Of a stretch of 27,482 bases of DNA, positions 1-6,830 are shown in pieces (positions within the stretch are counted from its first letter, which is position 1; every line of letters starts with the position of its first letter). Under the pieces are notes generated by a model. The model did no database searches, had not been told where the DNA came from, and saw only the letters and a list, made by a program, of their open reading frames with translations. This DNA is from RBG-13-66-14 sp964436465. GTDB lineage: Bacteria > RBG-13-66-14. Position numbers and translations under genes: made by a program. Location of the stretch: NCBI GenBank assembly GCA_964436465.1, contig CAYTCV010000020.1:1-27482 (forward strand), read 5' to 3'.

Positions 1-35
1 AGAAGCGCGCTTACGGGCCAGGGAAAGGGGTTCCT
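1..35 (-). repeat. Fragment of the 58-bp GC-rich repeat, inverted
   Basis: Read on the minus strand this stretch matches the core of the tandem repeat at 1453-1577, sharing GCCCGTAAGCGCGCTT and the C-rich block before it. It is cut by the window edge. Its plus-strand G-rich end (GGGAAAGGGG) sits 5-15 bases before the ATG at 36 and may act as the ribosome binding site of that gene. Confidence 0.75.
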
Positions 36-953
36 ATGACCGGCAGGCTATTTGTTACGCTGACGATTCTGGCCTCGTTCACCGCGGCCGCGGCCGGCGT
101 GGTCGCCTACGACCTGGGCGGCCTCCCGTACCTGATGAACGACGACGGCACGGAGGCCCGGCCGGTCACCGACGCCCTGGAGCCCAACGCGCTGGGCCTG
201 GTGCTGGACCTCTCCCCCGACGGGCAGAGCCTCGTCATCGCCGCCACCACCGACGACGGCTGGAATATATACACCGTCGGCACCGACGGGAGCGGATTCA
301 CGCAGCTCACCGAAAACTCCGACTGGGACGGCCTCCCCTCGTGGAGCCCCGACGGAACGCGCATCGCCTGGAGCTCCATGGAAACCGACGACGGCCGACC
401 CGACATCTTCCTGATGGACGCCGACGGGGCGAACCGCGAGCGCCTGACCGACCTGGAGGACTGGGCCCGGTGGCCCGTCTGGCGCCCGGACGGGGAGGCG
501 ATTTGCTTCGGCTACGGCCAGTCCTCCTACGACGGCTCCGCCGTCATCGAGCTGGTGCTCGCCGACGCGCGGACCGGTGAGCTGCGGCAGCTCACCGAAC
601 TGGGGGCCGAAATCACCGACCCCTGCTGGAGCCCCGACGGGTCGCAAATCGCCGTCAGCGCGAAATTTCCCGGCGCGGACTCTTTCGACATCTACCTCCT
701 GGACACCGAGGGGGGGAACCCCACTCAGGTCACCTTCTCCGACTCGGACTGCGTGTACCCCTGCTTCACCGACGACGGCCGCCTGTATTACAACACCGTC
801 GAGTCGCCGGACTTCTGGGACGACACGGGCCCGGAGACGGTCGAATCTTACCCGGCGGACATCTGCACCATTTTCGTGCTGGACCCGGCGACGGGGGAGT
901 CGCGGGAGGTCTGCCCGGGCAACGACCCGGACTGGGGCCCGGGGCCGAATTGA
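36..953 (+). CDS. Exported PD40/TolB-like beta-propeller protein
   Basis: The 305-residue product begins with a signal peptide (about residues 1-24, Ala-rich h-region ending near AAAAGVVA). The rest is a run of PD40 (WD40-like) blades, recognised by the recurring S-P-D-G motif followed by I/V-A: LSPDGQSLVIA near 58, WSPDGTRIAW near 103, WRPDGEAICF near 148 and WSPDGSQIAV near 197. D-I-Y/F-L-x-D-x-D/E-G strands alternate with them. Such blades occur in TolB and in exported surface-associated proteins; they bind proteins or ligands and are not enzymes in themselves. No TolB N-terminal domain or Pal/OmpA neighbour is present, so a TolB role is not supported. The ATG start follows a G-rich stretch supplied by the repeat at 1-35. 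The role in the cell is unknown. Confidence 0.85.
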   Translation: MTGRLFVTLTILASFTAAAAGVVAYDLGGLPYLMNDDGTEARPVTDALEPNALGLVLDLSPDGQSLVIAATTDDGWNIYTVGTDGSGFTQLTENSDWDGLPSWSPDGTRIAWSSMETDDGRPDIFLMDADGANRERLTDLEDWARWPVWRPDGEAICFGYGQSSYDGSAVIELVLADARTGELRQLTELGAEITDPCWSPDGSQIAVSAKFPGADSFDIYLLDTEGGNPTQVTFSDSDCVYPCFTDDGRLYYNTVESPDFWDDTGPETVESYPADICTIFVLDPATGESREVCPGNDPDWGPGPN

Positions 954-996
954 CGGCTCTCCGGTGGGGGCGCGCCGCCGGACCGGTGTGTGGGGT

Positions 997-1052
997 GCAG
1001 CTACCCCCTCCCCCCTTTGGGGGGCGGCTCGCCGACGGGCCGGGGTGAGGGG
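997..1052 (+). repeat. Left inverted repeat of the DUF559 cassette
   Basis: It opens with GCAGCTA, then has CCCCTCCCCCCTTTGGGGGG (1005-1024, itself an inverted repeat), a linker with GGCTCGCCGACGGGCC, and GGGTGAGGGG (1043-1052). The 20-base block and the 10-base block both recur, reverse-complemented, at 1433-1452 and 1416-1425 after the nuclease gene. A solo relative lies at 8707-8767. Confidence 0.85.
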
Positions 1053-1059
1053 TAAAAAA

Positions 1060-1428
1060 ATGACGCGCAAATTACCCCCGCAGCTTTTAGAACGCTGCCG
1101 CGAGTTACGCGAATCACAGACGGATGCAGAATCAAAACTTTGGAGGTGTCTACGAAATCGCCAGTTGTTCGGCGCCAAGTTCCGCCGCCAGCATCCGCTG
1201 AAAGGTTACATTCTCGACTTTTATTGCCCGGAGGCCGGCTTGGTCGTGGAACTAGACGGTAGTGAACATGCGGATGAAAAACGTATTATTCACGACCAGC
1301 AAAGAACTGAACTACTGGAAAAGATTAATCTCCGCGTAATCCGATTTTGGAATACGGATGTATATAGTAATCTAGAAGGGGTACTGCTGAAGATAGCCGA
1401 GTATCTTCCCGAAAGCCCCTCACCCTAA
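1060..1428 (+). CDS. DUF559 (Vsr-like) endonuclease domain protein
   Basis: The 122-residue protein matches the DUF559 family, small PD-(D/E)XK-fold nucleases related to the very-short-patch repair endonuclease Vsr. Visible hallmarks: an N-terminal helix with R-x-x-x-T-x-A-E-x-x-L-W (residues about 16-28; R-E-S-Q-T-D-A-E-S-K-L-W here), F-x-x-Q-x-P near 41-46, and the core I-L-D-F-Y-C-P-E-A-G-L-V-V-E-L-D-G near 51-67, whose D and E/D residues are the likely metal ligands. V-I-R-F-W-N near 95 is the family's closing strand. The ATG at 1060 was chosen because it gives the usual family length and follows GAGGGG at 1047-1052. Base composition is near 50% GC by eye against a much richer background, which suggests transfer. 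DNA target and role are unknown. Confidence 0.9.
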   Translation: MTRKLPPQLLERCRELRESQTDAESKLWRCLRNRQLFGAKFRRQHPLKGYILDFYCPEAGLVVELDGSEHADEKRIIHDQQRTELLEKINLRVIRFWNTDVYSNLEGVLLKIAEYLPESPSP

Positions 1429-1452
1429 CCCTCCCCCCAAAGGGGGGAGGGG
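1416..1452 (-). repeat. Right inverted repeat of the DUF559 cassette
   Basis: CCCCTCACCC (1416-1425) and CCCCCCAAAGGGGGGAGGGG (1433-1452) are the exact reverse complements of the two blocks at 1043-1052 and 1005-1024. It includes the stop codon of the DUF559 gene. The linker between the two blocks is 7 bases here against 18 on the left. Confidence 0.85.
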
Positions 1453-1577
1453 ACAGGAGGAACACCCCTCCCCAGCCCGTAAGCGCGCTTCCCCCCGGAG
1501 GGGGGAGGGGACATGAGTAACACCCCTTCCCAGCCCGTAAGCGCTGCCCCCCGGAGGGGCGAGAGGACATAAGGAAA
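1433..1577 (+). repeat. Imperfect tandem repeat, 58-bp period, 2.5 units
   Basis: Each unit has a palindromic head (CCCCCC AAA/GGA GGGGGG), then GGGGACA followed by a purine-rich AGGAGGAACA-type stretch, then CCCCTCCCCAGCCCGTAAGC. Period is 58 bases between units 1 and 2 and 56 between 2 and 3. The third unit decays and ends in AAGGAAAACCC directly before the ATG at 1582. The first unit shares its head with the right end of the DUF559 cassette. Confidence 0.85.
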
Positions 1578-1581
1578 ACCC

Positions 1582-3024
1582 ATGGAGCAGAAACGGTACA
1601 TCGTGCGGGTGGACGGGGCGCCGGAACCGGCCCGCACCGCGCGCAAGATTTTAAAAATGCTCGACCTGCGCGAGCTGGCCCCCACCGACGAGGTCTACGA
1701 CATGACCGCCTTCGACTGGCGGCAGTTGAAAGACGTCGAGCCGTTCAAGAGCCACCTCGAACGCGAGGCGGAGCTTTCCTCCCTCGGCCCCGAGGAGTTC
1801 GCCAAAAAGAAGCGCATCCGCCAGCCGGGGCGCTACGTCCTCATCGGCGTCGGCATCCTGGTCGGGGTGGCGGTCATCGCCTTCGCCATGGCCGAGCTCT
1901 TCGGCGTCTTCGTCCGGGGAATAGGCGGGATTCCCGAGGTGCCCACCGGGCGGGCGGAGCTGGCGTGGAAGTTCCAGGAGGGCGACTCGCTGACCAGCTC
2001 GCCGTTCTACTACGAGGGGAAGGTCTACTTCGGGTCCGAGGACGGCTACGTGTACTGCGTGGACGCCGCCACGGGCCACGGGCTGTGGAAGCATAAAACC
2101 GGCGGGCCGGTCATCGGCGAGGTGCTGGCGGCCGACGGCCGCGTGTACGTGGGGAGCTGCGACAACGCCCTGTGGTGCTTCGACGCGCAAACGGGGAAAA
2201 GGCTGTGGCGCTTCGGCACCGGGCACTACGTGGGCGGCGGGGTTACCTTCGCCGACGGGCGGGTGTACTTCGGCTCCTACGACCACTGCGTGTACTGCCT
2301 GGACGCCGCCACGGGCGAAAAGGTCTGGGGCTTCGAGACCGGCGGCTGGGTCTTCGGTACTCCTTTCGTGGCCGAGGGGCGGGTGTTCGTGGGGTCGCTG
2401 GACGGGTGGCTCTACTGCCTGGACGCCGCCACCGGCGCGGCGCGGTGGAAGTTCGAGACCCAGGGGGAGGTGTACAGCTCGCCCTACGTCTGGGAGGGGA
2501 AGGTCTACTTCGGCTCCGACGACACCTGGCTGCGGTGCCTGGACGTCGTGTCGGGGCGGGTGCTGTGGCGCTACCGCGACCCCGACTACTGGAACTGCAT
2601 CCGGTCGCGGATTGTGGTGTTCGCCGGGCGGGTGTACTTCGGCTGCCTGAACCACATCGTGTACTGCGTGGACGCAACGACGGGGATGGAGCGCTGGCGG
2701 CACAAGACGACGAACACGGTGGAGGCCGGGGGCGTGGTGGCGGGGAAGCTGACCGACGGGAGGGCGTTCTGGGTCTCGCAACCGGCGCGCTGGCTCGAAT
2801 CCGGCGACTGGCCGGAGAAGCCCGAGGCGGCCGAGGCCGTGCTCTACATCGGCAGCGCCAACGGGAGCCTGTACTGCCTGGACGCGGGTGCCGGGAAGGT
2901 GGTCTGGGCCTACGCCGCCAAGCGGCATATCCTGTCCGACCCGGCCTGCGGCGGGGGGATGGCTTATTTTGCGAGTGACGACGGGTACGTGTACGCCGTG
3001 CGGACCGTGGAGGATGCGGGGTAA
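1582..3024 (+). CDS. Membrane-anchored PQQ-type beta-propeller protein
   Basis: The 480-residue protein has a cytoplasmic N-terminal part (1-85), one membrane segment (about 87-110, YVLIGVGILVGVAVIAFAMA) and a large outer domain of PQQ-like blades. Seven or eight copies of the blade motif V-Y-F-G-S-x-D-x-x-V/L-Y-C-L/V-D-A-A-T-G are visible from about 148 to 475, as in the outer-membrane assembly factor BamB and in quinoprotein-like propellers. The residues for PQQ-dependent dehydrogenase chemistry are not recognisable, so a structural or ligand-binding role is more likely. The N-terminal part (D-E-V-Y-D-M...D-W-R-Q-L-K-D-V) weakly recalls half a GYF2 domain. The start codon is preceded by AAGGAA from the decayed repeat unit. 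A diverged second copy of its C-terminus follows at 3058-3117. Confidence 0.85.
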   Translation: MEQKRYIVRVDGAPEPARTARKILKMLDLRELAPTDEVYDMTAFDWRQLKDVEPFKSHLEREAELSSLGPEEFAKKKRIRQPGRYVLIGVGILVGVAVIAFAMAELFGVFVRGIGGIPEVPTGRAELAWKFQEGDSLTSSPFYYEGKVYFGSEDGYVYCVDAATGHGLWKHKTGGPVIGEVLAADGRVYVGSCDNALWCFDAQTGKRLWRFGTGHYVGGGVTFADGRVYFGSYDHCVYCLDAATGEKVWGFETGGWVFGTPFVAEGRVFVGSLDGWLYCLDAATGAARWKFETQGEVYSSPYVWEGKVYFGSDDTWLRCLDVVSGRVLWRYRDPDYWNCIRSRIVVFAGRVYFGCLNHIVYCVDATTGMERWRHKTTNTVEAGGVVAGKLTDGRAFWVSQPARWLESGDWPEKPEAAEAVLYIGSANGSLYCLDAGAGKVVWAYAAKRHILSDPACGGGMAYFASDDGYVYAVRTVEDAG

Positions 3025-3057
3025 AAAAAAAGATAACTCCAAACGGGGCGAAGCCCC

Positions 3058-3117
3058 TTCGCCGGTGACGACGGGTATCGGTACGGGGTCCGGACGGTGG
3101 TGGAGGGCGGGGATTAG
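3058..3117 (+). pseudogene. Remnant second copy of the PQQ-propeller C-terminus
   Basis: Read in frame this gives FAGDDGYRYGVRTVVEGGD and a TAG stop, against FASDDGYVYAVRTVEDAG and TAA at the true gene end. Several matched codons differ only in the third base (TTT/TTC, GCG/GCC, TAC/TAT, GTG/GTC, ACC/ACG), so the copy diverged under protein-level selection before becoming a remnant. No start or upstream part of a second gene is present. A small GGGGC-GAA-GCCCC hairpin (3045-3057) lies between the two copies. Confidence 0.75.
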
Positions 3118-3155
3118 GGGGGCGGTAGGCGGGGGCGATACATTTATACAAGGCG

Positions 3156-3197
3156 CAGGTTCAGATAATTGAATCTGTATTCAAAATAATTAACCTG
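3156..3197. promoter_or_regulatory. Nested inverted repeats upstream of a promoter
   Basis: CAGGTT (3156-3161) pairs with AACCTG (3192-3197), and inside them CAGAT (3162-3166) pairs with ATCTG (3173-3177). The block is AT-rich within a GC-rich region and ends 4 bases before the -35 box at 3202. An operator or cruciform is a reasonable guess. Confidence 0.45.
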
Positions 3198-3201
3198 TCG
3201 C

Positions 3202-3230
3202 TTGAAATATTTAATGAATTAAGCTAAAAT
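3202..3230 (+). promoter_or_regulatory. Sigma70-type promoter TTGAAA-N17-TAAAAT
   Basis: TTGAAA at 3202-3207 and TAAAAT at 3225-3230 are separated by 17 bases. It would start a transcript near 3237, with a leader of about 70 bases before the ATG at 3306. The rest of the 280-base gap from 3025 holds the gene-tail remnant and the inverted repeats. Confidence 0.65.
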
Positions 3231-3305
3231 AATCGGCGAAATCTCCCGGCGGGGGAACCGACCCCGGTCGGCCCCGACCGGAACGTAACACACGCGAGGT
3301 TCGCC

Positions 3306-3872
3306 ATGGAAAATGAAGATACGGAAAAAAACGACGCGGCCGACATCGGCCGGGCCGTCGGGGCGGGCGTGAAGGCGATGCGCAAGGGTCTCGACGCGGG
3401 GATGCGCGGGATGCGCACCGGCCTGCGCGAGATGCACCGGGGGATGGACGAAGGCCGCAAGCACACCGACGACCCCGACGCCGGGCGGGAAAACCGGGCG
3501 CAGGAGGCGGGGCCGGACGACGGGCGCGCCCAAGGGAAACGTTGGAAATTCGGCGAGAAGGTGGACATCAGCCTGGACGCCTCGGGGCTCCTGTTCGGGT
3601 TTTTGAGCCTGGGGCTCGGCGTGGCCGCCTTCTTCCTGTACCTCATCCCCTTCGTCCTGGTCCTCTCCTGGCCCGTGGCCCTCGCCGGGCTCCTGGTGGG
3701 GTTGGCGGCGATTTTCAATTTCCGGGCGGGCTGGTTCCGCGGGTTCCTGCCCGGACTGGTGGGGCTGGGCATATCCGGCCTGGTCCTCTGGTTCCACATC
3801 ATGAACCTCATCTGGACCACCGGGACCCTGGACTACATGCTGGGCCTCTGGGGTCCGCCTCCGGGACTGTAA
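3306..3872 (+). CDS. Small membrane protein with charged N-terminal region
   Basis: The 188-residue product is not a family I can name. Residues 1-80 are hydrophilic and highly charged, with a Met/Gly/Arg-rich repeat-like stretch (K-A-M-R-K-G-L-D-A-G-M-R-G-M-R-T-G-L-R-E-M) that could form an amphipathic helix. From about 95 on there are three or four hydrophobic segments (LLFGFLSLGLGVAAFFLYLI, PFVLVLSWPVALAGLLVGL, a Gly-rich helix near 145, and a final one near 160) with a conserved-looking WFRGFLPGLVGLGISG turn. The second half recalls DUF4190-like small membrane proteins. It starts a two-gene unit with the CDF transporter 4 bases downstream, driven by the promoter at 3202-3230. Confidence 0.7.
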   Translation: MENEDTEKNDAADIGRAVGAGVKAMRKGLDAGMRGMRTGLREMHRGMDEGRKHTDDPDAGRENRAQEAGPDDGRAQGKRWKFGEKVDISLDASGLLFGFLSLGLGVAAFFLYLIPFVLVLSWPVALAGLLVGLAAIFNFRAGWFRGFLPGLVGLGISGLVLWFHIMNLIWTTGTLDYMLGLWGPPPGL

Positions 3873-3875
3873 CGG

Positions 3876-5024
3876 ATGGACGCCGCCGCCGAGAGCACGG
3901 ACAAGAGACGCGTAACCTGGGTCGGGGCCGGGGTCAACCTGTTCCTGACCGGGGCCAAGCTCGTGGCCGGCATTTTCGGCCGCTCGGCGGCCATGGTCTC
4001 CGACGCCGTGCACTCCTTCTCCGACCTCGTCTCCGACGCCGTCGTCCTGTTGGGAATACGCCTGTCGGACCGGCCCGCCGACGAGGGGCACCCCTACGGC
4101 CACGGCCGCTTCGAGACCCTGGCGGCCTTCATCCTGGGGCTCATCCTCATCGGCGCCGGCGTCATCCTGGGCCTGGAGGGGCTGGAGAAGCTCCGGCACC
4201 CCGAGTCCACCGTCCCCACCTGGCTCGCCGCGGGGGCGGCCCTGCTGTCCATCGTGGTGAAGGAGGCGCTCTTCCGCTGGACCCGCGCCGTGGCCCGCCG
4301 GACGGGCTCCAAGGCCGTCGAGGCCAACGCCTGGCACCACCGCTCCGACGCCCTCTCCAGCCTGGTGGCCCTCGCCGCCATCGTCGGGGCCATCCTCCTC
4401 CCCGAGTGGAACTTCCTCGACCCCGTGGGCTCCCTCATCGTGGCGCTGATGATTGGGTTGGTGGGCTTCAAGGTCATCCTGGACGCCGCCCGGGAGCTCA
4501 CCGACGCCGGCGTGGAGCGGGAGCTCCGGGAACGGATGGGCGAGCTGACCGCCGGGGTGAAGGGCGTCCGGGACGTCCGCCGCATCTGCGCCCGACGCAT
4601 GGGCAACCTGACCACGGTGGACCTGGTCGTCGCCGTGGACCCGGAGATGGACGTGTTCCAGGCGCACCAAATAACCGAGTTCATCGAGGCCAGCCTGCAC
4701 AAGAACCTGCCGCGCCTGGGCCGCATCTTCGTCCACGTCGAGCCCCTGACCGAGCCGGAGCTGCTGGACGGTCGGCGCAACGCCGAAATCCGCCGCGCCG
4801 TGGAGGAGTCCTGCCGCTCCATCCCCGGCCTGGCCGGCTTCCACGACCTCCGCCTCCACCGCCGCGCAACTGGAGTGGCCCTCGACATCCACGTCGAGCT
4901 CGACGGCGGCCTCCCCCTCGCCGAGGCCCACCGGGTGGCCGACGCGGTGAAGCTCTGCCTCGAACGGCTCGACGGCGTGGACGCGGTCCTGGTCCACCTG
5001 GACTCCGAGCGCGACGCCGACTGA
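3876..5024 (+). CDS. Cation diffusion facilitator (CDF) metal transporter
   Basis: The 382-residue protein is a CDF-family divalent-metal/proton antiporter that exports Zn2+, Fe2+, Mn2+ or similar ions from the cytoplasm. Six membrane segments lie between about 13 and 210. The family's metal-site residues are present: D43-x-x-H46-x-x-x-D50 in the second segment and a W-H-H-R-S-D-A-L block in the fifth; H-P-Y-G-H-G-R-F-E near 70 is the typical loop. The C-terminal cytoplasmic ZT-dimer domain (about 215-295, V-K-G-V-R-D-V and H-V-E-P-L) is followed by a second, similar domain (about 305-382, ending V-L-V-H-L-D-S-E), an extended form found in some bacterial CDFs. Metal preference cannot be read safely from the sequence. 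It ends at a strong terminator. Confidence 0.95.
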   Translation: MDAAAESTDKRRVTWVGAGVNLFLTGAKLVAGIFGRSAAMVSDAVHSFSDLVSDAVVLLGIRLSDRPADEGHPYGHGRFETLAAFILGLILIGAGVILGLEGLEKLRHPESTVPTWLAAGAALLSIVVKEALFRWTRAVARRTGSKAVEANAWHHRSDALSSLVALAAIVGAILLPEWNFLDPVGSLIVALMIGLVGFKVILDAARELTDAGVERELRERMGELTAGVKGVRDVRRICARRMGNLTTVDLVVAVDPEMDVFQAHQITEFIEASLHKNLPRLGRIFVHVEPLTEPELLDGRRNAEIRRAVEESCRSIPGLAGFHDLRLHRRATGVALDIHVELDGGLPLAEAHRVADAVKLCLERLDGVDAVLVHLDSERDAD

Positions 5025-5049
5025 CCCCGGCCACGCCACCGGGACGCCG

Positions 5050-5071
5050 CGGTCCGTCCGGACCGTTTTTT
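5050..5071 (+). terminator. Rho-independent terminator after the CDF gene
   Basis: CGGTCC (5050-5055), loop GTCC, GGACCG (5060-5065), then six T (5066-5071). It ends the 3306-5024 unit. Confidence 0.8.
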
Positions 5072-5079
5072 GCTATACT
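5071..5079 (+). promoter_or_regulatory. Extended -10 promoter element TGCTATACT
   Basis: TG-C-TATACT is an extended -10 box; no good -35 is seen at the usual distance, as is allowed for this class. It abuts the T-run of the terminator just upstream and would drive the gene starting at 5106. Confidence 0.55.
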
Positions 5080-5105
5080 TCCCCCCCGTAGAAGGGGAGG
5101 TTCCC

Positions 5106-5564
5106 ATGCGTTTCATCTGGACCATCGTATCCCTGGGAATAGCGCTCGCCGCGATTCTAATCATCCTGTGCAACGTGGACGAGTGGTCCAGGCAGGCGGC
5201 CGAGGAGGCGGACCGGGCCACGGCCGAGGCCTACGGCATAGACCCCGACACCCTGGACCTGCCCGGCCGGGTCACCGTCACCTCGCTCGAAATCTTGACC
5301 GAGGACGCCGCTCCCGAAATCCGCCTCCGCGTGGAGAACACCGGCGGGCGGAACCTCTACAACGTCCACGTCCGGGCGGAGCTCCTGGACGCGGGCGGCA
5401 ATGTGCTCTGGGACGAGGCGGAGTTCGACCTCGAGCCTTTAAAAATCCCCACCGGCGACCCGGCCAAGGGCTCCTGCACGGTCGCCGGCGAGGGATTCGC
5501 CTCCGTGGGTAAAATCCGGGCCGACGACTTCGTGGGCGCCGTCGAGGTCCAACTCCCCAGGTAA
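5106..5564 (+). CDS. Membrane-anchored FxLYD-like domain protein
   Basis: The start is placed at the ATG at 5106 and not at an upstream in-frame codon, because AGGGGAGG ends 5 bases before it and the upstream codons overlap the promoter. The 152-residue product has an N-terminal signal anchor (about 3-24, FIWTIVSLGIALAAILIILC) and a single extracytoplasmic beta-sandwich. I-R-L-R-V-E-N-T-G-G-R-N-L-Y-N-V-H-V-R-A-E-L-L-D is the kind of pattern seen in FxLYD domains, followed by D-A-G-G-N-V-L-W-D. Such domains have no known enzymatic function. The Cys at 24 could be a lipobox residue, but the context is not convincing. Followed by the M20 peptidase after 21 bases. Confidence 0.75.
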   Translation: MRFIWTIVSLGIALAAILIILCNVDEWSRQAAEEADRATAEAYGIDPDTLDLPGRVTVTSLEILTEDAAPEIRLRVENTGGRNLYNVHVRAELLDAGGNVLWDEAEFDLEPLKIPTGDPAKGSCTVAGEGFASVGKIRADDFVGAVEVQLPR

Positions 5565-5585
5565 CACCCGCACCGGGAGCGGGCT

Positions 5586-6827
5586 ATGGAACAAAAAGAA
5601 GAACAGGCGCTCCGGGAGGCCCTCGTCGGCCTCCGGGACTGGGCGGAGGACCTCCTGGCCCGGCTGGTGGCCGTGCCCACGGTGAACCCGCCGGGGCGGG
5701 AGTACCCCCGCCTGGTCGGGGAATTGGGCGCAGAGATGGAAAAGCTCGGGCTCTCCCTGCGGGTGCTCTTCCCCACCGAGGCCGAGGTGCGCCGGCTGTA
5801 CCCGGAATCGGAGGGCCTCCCCCGGCCCAACCTCGTGGGTCACCTCGAACTGGGCCGCGAAAAAACCCTCCACCTCAACGGCCACTACGACGTGGTTCCG
5901 CCCGGCGAGGGCTGGACGCGGGACCCCTTCGTCCTCGCGCCCGACGGCGAGTGGCTGCGCGGCCGCGGCGCCGGGGACATGAAGGGGACCATCGTCGCCC
6001 ACCTCACCGCCCTGGCGGCCCTCGCCCAAATAGGCCTCGAGCCGACCTGCAACCTCGAGCTCGGCTACGTCCCGGACGAGGAATCGGGCGGGGAATGCGG
6101 CCTCGGCTGGCTCACGGAACAGGACATCCTGAAGGCCGACGCGGGGCTCTTCGAGGGGCACTCCGGCCCGGCGCTCACCATCGCCAACAAGGGGGTCCTC
6201 TGGCTGGAGGTCGAGGTCCGGGGCCGCTCGGGACACGCCAGCCGCCCCTACGAGGGGGTCAACGCCTTCACCGCGGCCGCCGCCGTGGCCCGGGGGCTCC
6301 TGGACGCCGAGCCCGAGCTCTGCGCCGCCACGAGCGACCTGCCCGTCGCCCGGCCCGAGGACGCCCGAGGCGTGATGACCCTCGGCGGCGTCATCTCCAG
6401 CGCCACGGCCAAGGTCAACGTCATCCCGGAGAGGGTCTCCTTCAGCGTGGACCGCCGCCTGCTCCCCGATGAGGACCCGGCCCGCGTCCAGGCCGAAATC
6501 GAGGCCCAAGCCCGGAAAGCCCTCCCCCACGTCGAGGGGCTGACCCTCGCGGTGCGGCGGCTTCAGCTCGCCCCCGCCGTCGTCTGCCCCGACGACTCCG
6601 AAATCGTGCGCGCACTGGCCGCCTCCCTCGAGCGCGTCTACGGCGAAAAGCCCCCGCTGCGCATGAGCGCTTTCTTCACCGACATGCGCTTCATGGCAAA
6701 AATCCCCTGCTGCGGCCACTCGGTCCGCTCCCAAAACATCCACGGCCCCGACGAGGGGGTGCACCGGCAGGACATTCTGGACACCGCCCTCGCCGTGGCC
6801 CTACTCGCCACGGCCTTCGGCGCCTAG
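5586..6827 (+). CDS. M20-family zinc peptidase / deacylase
   Basis: The 413-residue protein belongs to the M20 family (ArgE, DapE, aminoacylase-1, carboxypeptidase G2), which hydrolyses acyl or peptide bonds on amino acids with one or two zinc ions. Visible motifs: L-N-G-H-Y-D-V-V-P near 97 (first metal ligand H, catalytic D), G-R-G-A-G-D-M-K-G near 127 (bridging D), P-D-E-E-S-G-G-E near 163 (catalytic E and metal E), E-G-H-S-G-P near 190, and the closing S-Q-N-I-H-G-P-D-E near 383 with the last metal His. The dimerisation domain lies between (about 200-310, starting with R-S-G-H-A-S-R-P). All key residues are present, so it should be active. It has no signal peptide and is likely cytoplasmic. 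Substrate cannot be chosen; no arginine or lysine biosynthesis genes lie nearby. Confidence 0.92.
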   Translation: MEQKEEQALREALVGLRDWAEDLLARLVAVPTVNPPGREYPRLVGELGAEMEKLGLSLRVLFPTEAEVRRLYPESEGLPRPNLVGHLELGREKTLHLNGHYDVVPPGEGWTRDPFVLAPDGEWLRGRGAGDMKGTIVAHLTALAALAQIGLEPTCNLELGYVPDEESGGECGLGWLTEQDILKADAGLFEGHSGPALTIANKGVLWLEVEVRGRSGHASRPYEGVNAFTAAAAVARGLLDAEPELCAATSDLPVARPEDARGVMTLGGVISSATAKVNVIPERVSFSVDRRLLPDEDPARVQAEIEAQARKALPHVEGLTLAVRRLQLAPAVVCPDDSEIVRALAASLERVYGEKPPLRMSAFFTDMRFMAKIPCCGHSVRSQNIHGPDEGVHRQDILDTALAVALLATAFGA

Positions 6828-6830
6828 CAC

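Larger units (their letters stand above)
1005..1452 (+). mobile_element. Compact inverted-repeat cassette carrying a DUF559 nuclease
   Basis: A 448-bp unit in which one small nuclease ORF (1060-1428) fits tightly between two inverted repeats. The left repeat ends 7 bases before the ATG and provides its G-rich ribosome binding site. The right repeat supplies the last codons and the stop (CCCTCACCCTAA). The ORF is visibly less GC-rich than everything around it. This is the layout of a minimal mobile or self-propagating element, but no target-site duplication is obvious and movement is an inference. Alternative: a REP-like repeat that repeatedly travels with a nuclease gene as passenger. Confidence 0.6.

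Noticed and set aside
36..953. TolB of the Tol-Pal system
   Set aside because: Only the PD40 blades are shared; the TolB N-terminal domain and tol/pal neighbours are missing.
3219..5039. 606-residue minus-strand ORF opposite the CDF gene
   Set aside because: A shadow frame of GC-rich coding DNA: Gly/His/Val-rich with no domain, opposite a clear CDF transporter.
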